Shown here: piece by piece, positions 42,847 to 51,187 of the stretch
How the letters are laid out: each line of letters opens with the position of its first letter
Numbering within the stretch: position 1 is the first letter of the stretch
DNA from: Martinezella rhizogenes
GTDB lineage: Bacteria > Pseudomonadota > Alphaproteobacteria > Rhizobiales > Rhizobiaceae
DNA: 64,000 bases
Reading direction: 5' to 3'
NCBI GenBank assembly: GCA_013322215.1
Contig: JAAMEZ010000036.1
Location: 620,001 to 684,000 of the forward strand
Translations under genes and position numbers: made by a program
The notes under the pieces: generated by a model
Databases searched by the model: none
The model's input: the letters and a program-made list of their open reading frames with translations, nothing else
Told to the model about the DNA's origin: nothing

Positions 42847-44327
42847 CAGGCATATTCCTTGTTCTGTCCGCTGCCTGAGGCCGCATCAACGACTTCTTTG
42901 AGGCCATGATGTTCCATCAGCAGTACCCGGTCGGCGACTTCGAGTGCTTCTTCCGGATCGGATGTGGCGATCAGCGTCGCGCGATCGGTATGGGCGCGTA
43001 TGGCTGCGATGATGTCCTGACGGGCGCCAACATCGACCCCCTGGAAGGGCTCGTCGAGAAGCATGAGCCGGCTTGGCTCGGCCTCCCAGCGCGCGAGCAC
43101 GACCTTTTGCTGATTGCCGCCGGAAAGAGACCAGACGGATGACTCGGGACCGGAGGCCTTTATGCCGAGGCGCCGAATGGCCCTTTCTCCTTCGCGGCTT
43201 TCTCGCCCGGAAAACAGGAAGCCCGACGGATACCAATGCTTCAGATGCGGCAGGCTGATGGTCGCCGCAATGCTCTCTCCCGGCCAGTCCGACGGCATGA
43301 GCGAAGAGCGATGCCGGTCGGCGGCAGCCATGACGACGCCTCGTGCGATTGCATCTGCAGGCGAGGCTGGTTGAAATGCGGTGCCATCCAAACGTACGGT
43401 GCCCGCCGCAAAGCGGTCGAGACCGAAAAGGGTTGATAGAAGCCGGCTCTTACCGGCGCCGAGAACGCCGGTAATGGCTACAACCTCGCCAGCGTGAAGC
43501 CTGAGATCGATCGGTGGGCTGTCGGCAAACAGCTGCGCGCCCTGAAGTTCCAGTATGGTTCGGTCGAACTGCCCCCGACGCTGCGGGCGGGCCGCTTTCA
43601 TTGAACGGCCGATCATGGTTTCGATGGCCGCATCGAAGTCGATCGGTTGCGAGAAGGCGCCGACATTACGACCGCCCCGCAGGACGACCACCCGGTCGGC
43701 GAGTGCATCGAGATCGGCCGTGCGATGCGATATATAGAGAATGCCCAGGCCCCGTGCTTTCAACCGGCGGACGATCTCATAGAGCCGTGCCGTCTCGCGC
43801 GCGGAGAGGCTCGCCGTCGGCTCGTCGAGGATCAGCAGCTGCGCCTTGTTGGAAAGGGCGCGGGCAATGGCGACCATCTGTCGGTCGGCTGTGCCCAGAT
43901 CACCAAAATCCCGGTCGAGCGGCAGGTCGAAACCAGCTTCCGACAGGATGGCTTCCGCCTTTCTCCGCACCGAACGCCTCGACAGAAAAAAGGGTTGGCG
44001 TCCGTCGACGAATTGATTGAGCAGCAGCGCGTCCGCGACCGAAAGACCGGCGATGCCGACGACGTCGGTCGACTGATGTACGGTGACGACGCCCCGCACT
44101 GTTGCCTCGGCCGGGCCTTCCGGGCGATAATCCGAGCCGTTCCACAGGATCCTGCCTGAATCGGCCCGGTGAATGCCGGAGAGGATTTTTACCAGTGTCG
44201 ACTTGCCGGCTCCGTTGGCTCCCATCAGCGCGACGATCTCGCCGCGATCGACCGTCAGGGACGCTCCCGCTAAGGCCTGCGTCGAGCCGAAGGCAAGCGA
44301 GAGATTTTGGGCATCCAGCAAGGTCAT
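42846..44327 (-). CDS. Sugar ABC transporter ATP-binding protein (RbsA-like, two ATPase domains)
   Basis: 493 residues, start MTLLDAQNLSLAFGSTQALAG at 44327. Two nucleotide-binding domains: Walker A GANGAGKSTLVKILSG, signature LGTADRQMVAIARAL and Walker B LLILDEPTASLS in the first half. In the second half VTGVLGAGKSRLLSTLFGLD, SLSGGNQQKVVLARW and RLMLLDEPFQGVD. The N-terminal signature is the degenerate type usual in this family. It overlaps the permease gene. No binding protein is adjacent, so substrate is open. Confidence 0.93.
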   Translation of the reverse strand: MTLLDAQNLSLAFGSTQALAGASLTVDRGEIVALMGANGAGKSTLVKILSGIHRADSGRILWNGSDYRPEGPAEATVRGVVTVHQSTDVVGIAGLSVADALLLNQFVDGRQPFFLSRRSVRRKAEAILSEAGFDLPLDRDFGDLGTADRQMVAIARALSNKAQLLILDEPTASLSARETARLYEIVRRLKARGLGILYISHRTADLDALADRVVVLRGGRNVGAFSQPIDFDAAIETMIGRSMKAARPQRRGQFDRTILELQGAQLFADSPPIDLRLHAGEVVAITGVLGAGKSRLLSTLFGLDRFAAGTVRLDGTAFQPASPADAIARGVVMAAADRHRSSLMPSDWPGESIAATISLPHLKHWYPSGFLFSGRESREGERAIRRLGIKASGPESSVWSLSGGNQQKVVLARWEAEPSRLMLLDEPFQGVDVGARQDIIAAIRAHTDRATLIATSDPEEALEVADRVLLMEHHGLKEVVDAASGSGQNKEYA

Positions 44328-44664
44328 GAGCAAGGGTTCGATGATCGTCTGCGATACTCGTAAGCCACTGACGGTCAATCACAAGGGCGCGCCTTGCTTT
44401 GTTCACTTAATCTATAGAATAAATTTTTACGAAGCTTCAGTCCAGCTTTGTCGGGAGGCTGGATGGGTTGGTGGCGAGGTCAATCAAACACTGTCAGGGT
44501 CAGCTAACCGGGAGTTAAATTTGTCTGGAATTCCGAGAGAGCCGAAAAACCCTTCCTTTAATCTACTAATTTTATAGACAATATAAAACGCTTGAATATC
44601 AAGAATTTCCGTGATCGCGATGGCTTGGGCCGCGCCCGTACGGAGACATTTGGCAGGAGTTTTT
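44328..44664. other. Intergenic region, AT-rich
   Basis: 337 bases between divergent genes. It is AT-rich around 44400-44440 and 44575-44605 and must carry the promoter of the sugar ABC genes and of the small protein at 44665. No terminator, repeat or convincing gene was seen. Confidence 0.4.
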
Positions 44665-44814
44665 ATGGATACAGTGCTCTACCTTGCTTCTCTTGCAACT
44701 CGGCCAAGCCTTGCCGCAACCAAGCGCGTCTGGTCGATCTTGCAGCATTTCCTGGCGGGCCTGATGGTTCTCTTCTCCCTTTTGGTGCTGCTGCACGCTC
44801 TTTGCGGAAGCTGA
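44665..44814 (+). CDS. Small single-pass membrane protein
   Basis: 49 residues, ATG 44665 with CAGGAG 6 bases upstream (an in-frame ATG lies further upstream). The sequence MDTVLYLASLATRPSLAATK is followed by a clear hydrophobic helix (ILQHFLAGLMVLFSLLVLLHAL) that ends 3 residues before the stop. A lone small membrane peptide with a strong ribosome site; no family recognised. A bidirectional terminator follows. Confidence 0.5.
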   Translation: MDTVLYLASLATRPSLAATKRVWSILQHFLAGLMVLFSLLVLLHALCGS

Positions 44815-44855
44815 GGCCTCGAGCCTCGATCAAGGGTCGGGTAACGAAGCAAAGA

Positions 44856-44890
44856 AAGGCCCGGCGTGCCGCATCTGAACGCCGGGCCTT
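44856..44890. terminator. Bidirectional Rho-independent terminator
   Basis: Perfect 12-bp stem AAGGCCCGGCGT / ACGCCGGGCCTT with an 11-base loop. On the minus strand it is followed by TTTCTTTG, 6 bases past the MFS stop; it can also end the plus-strand small gene. Confidence 0.75.
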
Positions 44891-44896
44891 ATGCAG

Positions 44897-46780
44897 TTAC
44901 TTGATGCTGTTCAGATCGACACCCTTGGTTTCGCGAACGAAAATAAGACCGATGACGAGGGTCATCGCAGCGATCGCGATCGGGTACCAGAGGCCATAAT
45001 AGATATCGCCCTTGGCGGCGCTCATGGCGAAGACCGTTGCCGGCAGCAGACCGCCGAACCAGCCGTTGCCGATGTGATAAGGCAGCGACATGCCGGTATA
45101 GCGGATGCGGGTCGGGAACATCTCCACCAGGATTGCGGCGATCGGGCCGTAAACCATGGTCACATAGATCACGAGGATCGTCAGGATGAGGATGGTCAGC
45201 GGCCAATTGATGGCCGCGGGATCGGCAACCATCTTGAAGGCCCCGCCATTGGCGATGGTGTAGACCGGCATGTCGGTGGCGCCGCCAGCCTGATCCGCCG
45301 TCAGAAGCTTCGCCTTGACGAGGTCGGCGACCGGCGTGACCGTCTTGTCGCCCGCCCGCACGGTTGCCGCATTGAGCGCGAGCTCGGGATTGGCGGAGAT
45401 AAAGGCATCCAGCTTCGCGTCCGGCACCTTGGCGGGGTCGCGTGCCAGCGGGAAGCCGGCCTTTTGCAGGGCGAGGTTCATGTCATGCGTGAATACCGCG
45501 CTCTTGGCCGCCGCGCCGGCACCCGCCGCCGTGGCATCATAGGAGGTTATGGTCGCGTCGCCCACCTTGACGGTTGCTGGCTGCCCGGCCGGGCCTTCGG
45601 CGATGGTATAGGGCACGGACGACTTCGACAGGAAAGACGTGGCGATGTCGCACGAATTGTTGAACTTGGCGGTGCCGACCGGATTGAACTGGAAGGTACA
45701 ATCGTTGGGCGCTGCCGTCACCGTGGCCCGGATGGTTTGCTCCGCTTGGGCGAGCGCCGGATTTGCGGCGTGGGTCAGCGCCTTGAACAGCGGGAAGTAG
45801 GTCAGGATTGCAAGCGCAAGACCCGCCATGATGATCGGCTTGCGACCGATCTTGTCGGACAGCCAGCCGAAGACCACGAAGAAGCCGCTGCCGATCAGAA
45901 GTGCGATCGCGATCATGATGTTGACCGACTGGCCATCGACCTTCAGCACGCTTTGCAGGAAGAACAGCGAATAGAACTGGCCGGCATACCAGACGACCGC
46001 CTGACCGGCGGTAAGGCCAAGCAGGGCGATCAAGGCGATCTTCGCATTCTTCCACTGACCGAAGGCTTCGGAGAGCGGAGCCTTGGAGCCCTTGCCTTCT
46101 TCCTTCATCTTCTTGAACGCCGGCGATTCACTGAGTGACAGTCGTATCCAGACGGAGATGGCAAGCAGAACGCAGGAGAGAAGGAAGGGGATGCGCCAGC
46201 CCCAGGCGGCAAATGCATCCTTGCCGACGGCGTTCTGTACGACGAGAACGACGATCAGCGACAGGAACAGGCCGAGCGTCGCAGTCGTCTGTATCCAGGA
46301 CGTATAATAACCGCGCTTGTTGTCCGGCGCGTGCTCGGCGACATAAGTCGCAGCACCACCATATTCGCCGCCGAGCGCCAGACCCTGCAATAGGCGAAGG
46401 ATGATGAGGATGACCGGTGCGATGATGCCCCAGCTCGCCGAGCCGGGAAGGACGCCGACCAGAAAGGTCGAAAGGCCCATGATCAGGATCGTGACGAGGA
46501 AGGTATATTTGCGTCCCACGAGGTCGCCGATCCGTCCGAAGACGAGGGCGCCGAACGGCCGCACAAGGAAGCCCGCGGCGAAGGCCAGCAAAGCGAAAAT
46601 ATTGCGGGTTGCTTCCGGATAGTCGCTGAAGAAAGCTGTACCGATGAAGGCAACCAGCGCTCCATAAAGATAGAAGTCATACCATTCGAACACGGTTCCG
46701 AGGGAGGATGCGAAGATGACCTTCTTCTCCTCCCTGGTCATGCCTCGGCCGTTCGTCTCGGCCACGGACGTGGTTGCCAT
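44897..46780 (-). CDS. MHS-family MFS transporter with a very long internal loop
   Basis: 627 residues, GGGAGG ribosome site. Metabolite:proton symporter family: GTVFEWYDFYLYGALVAFIG (about 28-47), the loop-2 motif FGRIGDLVGRKYTF, and GLALGGEYGGAATYVAEHAP in helix 4. Typical members have about 430-550 residues. Between about residues 340 and 525 there is a hydrophilic, Ala/Thr-rich stretch of about 185 residues (from ANPALAQAEQTIRATVT to GGAFKMVADPAAIN) between predicted helices, then transmembrane segments resume. It contains two cysteines (NDCTFQF, NNSCDIA) that could form a disulfide if the loop is periplasmic. Substrate unknown. Its leader holds two hairpins (46806-46886). Confidence 0.9.
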   Translation of the reverse strand: MATTSVAETNGRGMTREEKKVIFASSLGTVFEWYDFYLYGALVAFIGTAFFSDYPEATRNIFALLAFAAGFLVRPFGALVFGRIGDLVGRKYTFLVTILIMGLSTFLVGVLPGSASWGIIAPVILIILRLLQGLALGGEYGGAATYVAEHAPDNKRGYYTSWIQTTATLGLFLSLIVVLVVQNAVGKDAFAAWGWRIPFLLSCVLLAISVWIRLSLSESPAFKKMKEEGKGSKAPLSEAFGQWKNAKIALIALLGLTAGQAVVWYAGQFYSLFFLQSVLKVDGQSVNIMIAIALLIGSGFFVVFGWLSDKIGRKPIIMAGLALAILTYFPLFKALTHAANPALAQAEQTIRATVTAAPNDCTFQFNPVGTAKFNNSCDIATSFLSKSSVPYTIAEGPAGQPATVKVGDATITSYDATAAGAGAAAKSAVFTHDMNLALQKAGFPLARDPAKVPDAKLDAFISANPELALNAATVRAGDKTVTPVADLVKAKLLTADQAGGATDMPVYTIANGGAFKMVADPAAINWPLTILILTILVIYVTMVYGPIAAILVEMFPTRIRYTGMSLPYHIGNGWFGGLLPATVFAMSAAKGDIYYGLWYPIAIAAMTLVIGLIFVRETKGVDLNSIK

Positions 46781-47153
46781 GAATCAATCCCTCCCAATTG
46801 CACCAGGGACATGGTCAAAAAGACCCGTGTCATGTCCCCCATAATGACGTTACGCAGGACTTTCCTGCCGATGGGCGCGGAAAGTCGCGCCAGTGGATGC
46901 TCTCCTGATTTCCTCCCCCAGGAGATCAAGCACCTGATGCATGTGCGAGTGTTGGCTAAAAATTGAAAATTGCAATGGCTGCAACCGCTGCCGCTTATGG
47001 AAATCTGTGTGTAAGTATCAAGAAATATGAATATGTCATTGCCCTGCGCGACGGCAGCGCTTTATCGCCGGGAAAAGCCATGCCGGACGGCGGTGAAATA
47101 TGAAGCACCTAGTATGGTTCGTAGATGTGAGTCCAGGCCGTTTCTGGCCTGTT
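46781..47153. other. Intergenic region with tandem leader hairpins
   Basis: 373 bases with no gene. It holds two hairpins 20-110 bases upstream of the MHS transporter start: arms GGGACATG / CATGTCCC (46806-46838, with an inner GTC/GAC pairing) and GACTTTCC / GGAAAGTC (46858-46886). A weak hairpin CAGGCC / GGCCTG (47134-47151) follows the stop of the second MFS gene on the minus strand. Confidence 0.55.
46806..46886 (-). promoter_or_regulatory. Two stem-loops in the MHS transporter leader
   Basis: Two adjacent perfect 8-bp stems (46806-46813 with 46831-46838; 46858-46865 with 46879-46886) lie in the probable untranslated leader of the MHS gene. A post-transcriptional control element is possible, though no riboswitch family was recognised. 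Confidence 0.4.
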
Positions 47154-48353
47154 TCATGCCGCCTGCAGCCGCAGGCGCCGCATTGGTGGGAAGGCAAGCG
47201 CGATGGCAGCCGCCCCCAGTCCCACCATGGACGAGCCGATGAAGAGCCAGGAATAATTCGCGAAGGTATCGAATATCCAGCCGCCGATCAAAGGGCCGGC
47301 CGCCATGCCGATGCTCGAGAGCATCGAAGCTGCGCCGAAGACGGTGCCGATGACGCGGGGGCCGAAATATTCGCGTGCGAGCACGGCATAGAGCGGCATG
47401 ACGCCGCCATAGGCACTTCCGAAGATGACCGCCAGCGCATAGAACTCGTCAAGTTCGCTGACCAGCAGATAGGTGGCGAGTGCCGCCGCCTGCACCAGCA
47501 GGCCGGCGACCAGCACCGGCTTGACGCCGAGCCGGTCCGCCAGCGTTCCATAAAGAAGACGGCCACCAAGACCCGCGAGGCCCTCGACGCTATAGATGCT
47601 GACGGCGGCCATCGGCCCAACGCCGCAGATGGTGGCGTAGCTGACCATATGGAAGATCGGCCCGGAATGAGCCGCACAGCAGGCAAAGAAGGTCGCGCCG
47701 AGCACGAGGAACTGCGGCGAGCGGAAGATCCGGCCAAGCGGCAGGCTCTGCTCCTCGCTCTGTCCGCCCAAGCCGGTCGTTTCGGCAAGAACAGGTGCGC
47801 GCCGCACCAGCAATGCCGCCGGTATCAGCAGCACCCACGCCATGATGCCGATGACAAGCATGGCGAAGCGCCAGTCGTAAGCCGAAATCAGGTAGCGGGC
47901 GAAAGGCGATATCGTCATCGGCGCGACGCCCATGCCGGCTGAGACCAGCGAGACCGCAAGACCTCTGCCTTTGTCGAACCAGGCCGTCGTTGCCGCGATC
48001 ATCGGCGCGAAGAAGGCGCTGGCGGCAAGGCCGACAAGAATGCCGTAAGTCAGCTGGAATTGCAGAAGCGAGCCGGCCCGGCTTGCGAGGACGAGCGCAA
48101 GCCCAAGCAACAATGCGCCGATCACCACCACGATGCGGACACCGAAGCGATCGCTTGCAGCGCCCCAGGCAAAAGCACCGAGGCCCATGGTCAGGAAATT
48201 CAGCGTCATGGCGGCGGCGATACCGGCGTGCGACCAGCCTGTATCGGCAGCGATCGGCACCTGAAAGATCGCCAAGGAAAACATCGCACCGAGCGCAACA
48301 CAGGTCATCAGCGCGCCGGCACCGACAATCACCCAACGATAGGACGAACTCAT
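47154..48353 (-). CDS. MFS transporter (oxalate/formate antiporter-like)
   Basis: 399 residues, GGGAG ribosome site 8 bases before the start. Twelve hydrophobic segments; the N-terminal GAGALMTCVALGAMFSLAIFQVPIAADTGWSHAGIAAAMTLNF resembles monocarboxylate/OFA-type carriers. The loop-2 motif is GAASDRFGVRIVV. Conserved GRGLAVSLVSAGMGVAPM in helix 5. A carboxylate substrate is typical of the group but not proven here. A second protein of the same family lies at 58593-59795. Confidence 0.9.
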   Translation of the reverse strand: MSSSYRWVIVGAGALMTCVALGAMFSLAIFQVPIAADTGWSHAGIAAAMTLNFLTMGLGAFAWGAASDRFGVRIVVVIGALLLGLALVLASRAGSLLQFQLTYGILVGLAASAFFAPMIAATTAWFDKGRGLAVSLVSAGMGVAPMTISPFARYLISAYDWRFAMLVIGIMAWVLLIPAALLVRRAPVLAETTGLGGQSEEQSLPLGRIFRSPQFLVLGATFFACCAAHSGPIFHMVSYATICGVGPMAAVSIYSVEGLAGLGGRLLYGTLADRLGVKPVLVAGLLVQAAALATYLLVSELDEFYALAVIFGSAYGGVMPLYAVLAREYFGPRVIGTVFGAASMLSSIGMAAGPLIGGWIFDTFANYSWLFIGSSMVGLGAAAIALAFPPMRRLRLQAA

Positions 48354-48939
48354 TTTGCAGCTCCCTTCATCCGGTTCAGCCCAAGGTGCGAAAGATCAGA
48401 TCGTCGTCTTCCGCGGTATGTTCGCAATAAAGACGATTGCATCGGGATGATTTCGACATTGCCGCCGGAAAAATTTTGATTGGTACTGCGGCGATGCTTT
48501 TGAAAGTCTGGCGGCCAGATCATCCGCGGGTCGGGCGTGCCCTGATCCGTGGCATCCTCGGTAGACTGAAGTGGTAGGTCAACACCTCCCCCTTAAGGGG
48601 GAAGGTCGCGGCATAGCCGCGGGCGGGGGTGATATGCCGCAAACTTGAAGATCACCCCACCCCGGCCCTACGGGCCGACCCTCCCCCTCAAGGGGAGGGG
48701 GAAGATCGCACACCGGTGCGCCCTCCGAGAAGAACGCCCCGCGCGGGTTGGTGGTCTGGACATCCAGCCGCAGCCAGCGTCCGGGATTTAATCTTGAGCT
48801 CATATAGGGCTGCTAAGACAACCGCCTCGATGCTGAAAGACCCTGCTTCGCAGCCGTAAGGCGAGCGCATGCAGCTGCAAATGACTACAGGCTCAAAGTA
48901 ATACCGAACCAGATCATCAATCATGGAGCGGACTATTCA
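48354..48939. other. Intergenic region with palindromic repeat element
   Basis: 586 bases between divergent genes. The middle is occupied by the palindromic repeat described in the next entry (48586-48712). No credible gene; the remaining DNA should contain the promoters of the MFS gene and the radical SAM gene. Confidence 0.6.
48586..48712. repeat. Rhizobiales-type palindromic intergenic element (RIME-like)
   Basis: About 127 bases of two nested palindromes: CCTCCCCCTTAAGGGGGAAGG at one end, GACCCTCCCCCTCAAGGGG near the other, with GGTCGCGGCATAGCCGCGGGC and CCGGCCCTACGGGCCG-type inner stems. The structure is that of the short mosaic repeats (RIME-like) scattered between genes of Rhizobium genomes. 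It has no coding capacity. It may form a stable RNA structure if transcribed. Confidence 0.65.
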
Positions 48940-50499
48940 ATGGCTCATATCGTCATCATCAATCCGCGTTTCGAAACCTCTTATTGGGGCATGGAACATG
49001 CCCTGCCGCTGTTCGATGCGAAGGCCAATCTTCCCGTGGCCTGTCTGCCATTGCTTGCGGCGCTGACGCCGGCCGAGCATACCGTCACGCTGGTCGATGA
49101 GAATATCGAGCCGATAGACTACGGCCTTTGCGAGAGGGCCGATATCGTTGCCCTGACGGGCATGATCGTCCAGCGCTTTCGCATGACGGAAATTCTGACC
49201 GAGCTCAAACGGCGCAACTGTTTCATCGTCGTCGGCGGACCTTGGGTTACGGTCAAGGAGGATTATTTCGGCAATCTCGTCGATGTCTCCTTCATCGGCG
49301 AGGCGGAAGAAACCTGGCCCAAATTCTTGGCTGAATGGCAGGAGGGCCATCACGCGCGGCGCTACGAACAGTCCGACAGGACGGATATGAGCACGGTGCC
49401 CGTGCCGCGCTTCGATCTTCTGAAGATGGATGACTATGCGGTCGGCAGCATCCAGTTCTCGCGCGGCTGTCCCTTCACCTGTGATTTCTGCGATATCATC
49501 GTGGTCTTCGGCCGCAAGCCGCGCATCAAGACCAGCATCCAGATCATCGCCGAGATGGAGGCGCTGCTCGCGTCAGGAATGGATACGGCCTTCATCGTCG
49601 ACGACAATCTGATCGGCAACAAGAAAGCGATCAAGGAAGTGTTGCGCGATGTCGTCGCCTGGCAGGAGCGCCATCATTATCCGATGACGTTCCTGACGGA
49701 GGCGTCGATCGATCTGGCTGACGATGCCGAGCTGATGCAGCTGATGGTCGATGCCAATATCCGCACGGTCTTCATTGGCATCGAGACGCCGAACGAGGAG
49801 GCGCTGCGCGAAACCAAGAAGCTGCAGAACCTGCGCAAGGGCGGGACGATGCTGGAGAAGATCCACTCGATCCAGCAGACCGGTATGGAAGTCTGGTGCG
49901 GCATGATCCTGGGTTTCGACAGCGATGATGCGACCATTTTCGATGCGCAGCGGGTTTTCATCAAGGATGCGCGCATCGTCAACGCCATGATCGGCATGCT
50001 GGCAGCGATCCCGAAGACGCCGCTCTATACGCGCCTCGCCAAGGAAGGCAGGCTCGATCATGACGATCCGCCAGCCTACGGCACCAACGTCATTCCGCTC
50101 AACCTCTCACGGGAAACCCTGAGGGACGGGTATCTTTCGGTCTTAAGCGATCTGCATCAGCCGGCCGCCTATTTCGATCGGTTGGATGCGCTTTACATTG
50201 ATGCGCGTATCGAACCGGAAAGCACTCGCTTACGCCATCTGCGCCGACATCCGTTGCGTCTGATCGCGCTCAACGCAACATGGGCACTCGAGGCGGTCGG
50301 GATTTTCGTTCGGTTGATGCGCCGGGTGAAGGAGGCGGATTTGCGCGCCACCTATCGCGCGCGGCTTTTCAACCTCCTGCGGCATCGACGATCCCCCGTG
50401 GTTCTGCAAATCTACGCGATCAAGTGCGCCATGCATTATCACGCCCATATCATGGTGCAGCAGATGCGAACCGGCGGCGGCATCGTCAATTCGTTCTGA
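48940..50499 (+). CDS. B12-binding-domain radical SAM protein (DUF4070 type)
   Basis: 519 residues. The N-terminal cobalamin-binding-like domain is at about 1-140 (IVIINPRFETSYWGMEHALPLFDA, VALTGMIVQRF, FIVVGGPWVT). The radical SAM core starts at SIQFSRGCPFTCDFCDI, with C177, C181 and C184 ligating the [4Fe-4S] cluster, followed by IVDDNLIGNKKAIKEVL, IGIETPNEEALRETKK and WCGMILGFDSD. The C-terminal domain (about 390-519) looks like DUF4070. In related proteins the domain plan belongs to methyltransferases and other radical enzymes, e.g. in lipid or hopanoid modification; the reaction here is unknown. Start ATG 48940 behind GGAG. Confidence 0.9.
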   Translation: MAHIVIINPRFETSYWGMEHALPLFDAKANLPVACLPLLAALTPAEHTVTLVDENIEPIDYGLCERADIVALTGMIVQRFRMTEILTELKRRNCFIVVGGPWVTVKEDYFGNLVDVSFIGEAEETWPKFLAEWQEGHHARRYEQSDRTDMSTVPVPRFDLLKMDDYAVGSIQFSRGCPFTCDFCDIIVVFGRKPRIKTSIQIIAEMEALLASGMDTAFIVDDNLIGNKKAIKEVLRDVVAWQERHHYPMTFLTEASIDLADDAELMQLMVDANIRTVFIGIETPNEEALRETKKLQNLRKGGTMLEKIHSIQQTGMEVWCGMILGFDSDDATIFDAQRVFIKDARIVNAMIGMLAAIPKTPLYTRLAKEGRLDHDDPPAYGTNVIPLNLSRETLRDGYLSVLSDLHQPAAYFDRLDALYIDARIEPESTRLRHLRRHPLRLIALNATWALEAVGIFVRLMRRVKEADLRATYRARLFNLLRHRRSPVVLQIYAIKCAMHYHAHIMVQQMRTGGGIVNSF

Positions 50500-50628
50500 C
50501 GTAATTTGGCGGCTCGGATGGGCGCCCCGTTTTGTCGATGCGTTTTCTTTGCGTCGAAAATGGCAGGTATCGACTGTTGCCACGAAGCAACATAAGTGAC
50601 TGCAAATCTGCAATTCGAAATTGTGGGC

Positions 50629-50656
50629 TTGCCGAATCTGAGATCTTACGTATTAT
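50629..50656 (+). promoter_or_regulatory. Putative promoter
   Basis: TTGCCG at 50629-50634 and TATTAT at 50651-50656 with 16 bases between, 35 bases before the short gene at 50692. Confidence 0.4.
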
Positions 50657-50691
50657 ACGCTCATCCGCAAATCGAACACAGGAGGCGTGAT

Positions 50692-50787
50692 ATGCAACAT
50701 ACACACATGTTTACCTACGCCTCTAGCGGAATGCTCGTTACTGGTTTGGTATGTGCCATGCCAGCTACACGACGAGCAACTATTTAA
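50692..50787 (+). CDS. Candidate 31-residue peptide
   Basis: Begins MQHTHMFTYASSGMLVTG 6 bases after a perfect AGGAGG ribosome site, downstream of a promoter-like pair. A short hydrophobic middle (GMLVTGLVCAMPA) ends in TRRATI. No family recognised. It could be a leader peptide or small membrane-associated peptide; the main support is the ribosome site and promoter. Confidence 0.4.
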   Translation: MQHTHMFTYASSGMLVTGLVCAMPATRRATI

Positions 50788-50944
50788 AGCCCGAAATAGC
50801 TTTGAATGCCGCCACTTAGGCGTTTTTCCCATAAACACATTGTGACTTGCTGATGGAATGAACCGACGCATGTTCCATGCGTCAACTCCTGATGCCGGTC
50901 GAGCTTCAAGAGGACCTGGCTGCGTAATTGCGCCAGGAAAAACA

Positions 50945-51187
50945 ATGACGAACTCACAATTTATAGTTGCTGATAACTTAGCGGCAGCGGTCGATGAACT
51001 GTGCCTGAAATTCGGTGCTTGGAGGACGGCGCGCGCCTTGCTGCTCGTCGTCTGGAAGCAGCGTCAGACCAGGAGAGTGGTGTCGGAACTGTCGAACTAT
51101 CAGCTCCGCGACATCGGCCTCCCCGAACGGGAAGACCCTCTTGGGCATCCCAGCCATATGCCCCCGCATCTGCGCACCTACAGCTGA
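50945..51187 (+). CDS. DUF1127-family protein
   Basis: 80 residues, start MTNSQFIVADNLAAAVDELC at 50945. The central KQRQTRRVVSELSNYQLRDIGLPERED (about 36-62) is the DUF1127 core, an Arg-rich amphipathic helix with the LSxxxLRDIGL pattern. Short DUF1127 proteins of alphaproteobacteria are linked to RNA turnover and phosphate/carbon stress responses (family knowledge). The remainder is variable. It is upstream of, but separate from, the two-component pair. Confidence 0.88.
   Translation: MTNSQFIVADNLAAAVDELCLKFGAWRTARALLLVVWKQRQTRRVVSELSNYQLRDIGLPEREDPLGHPSHMPPHLRTYS

Larger units (their letters stand above)
50500..50944. other. Intergenic region with a candidate short gene
   Basis: 445 bases between the radical SAM gene and the DUF1127 gene. 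Apart from the candidate promoter and 31-codon gene described in the next entries no feature was found. Open frames on the minus strand lack ribosome sites. Confidence 0.45.

Noticed and set aside
44891..46138. Plus-strand open frame of 415 codons inside the MHS carrier
   Set aside because: Shadow of the real gene: Arg/Asp/Gly-rich product without a domain, as expected for the antisense frame of a GC-rich coding sequence.
50596..50691. N-terminal extension of the 31-codon gene
   Set aside because: Covers the likely promoter; the strong ribosome site belongs to the ATG at 50692.
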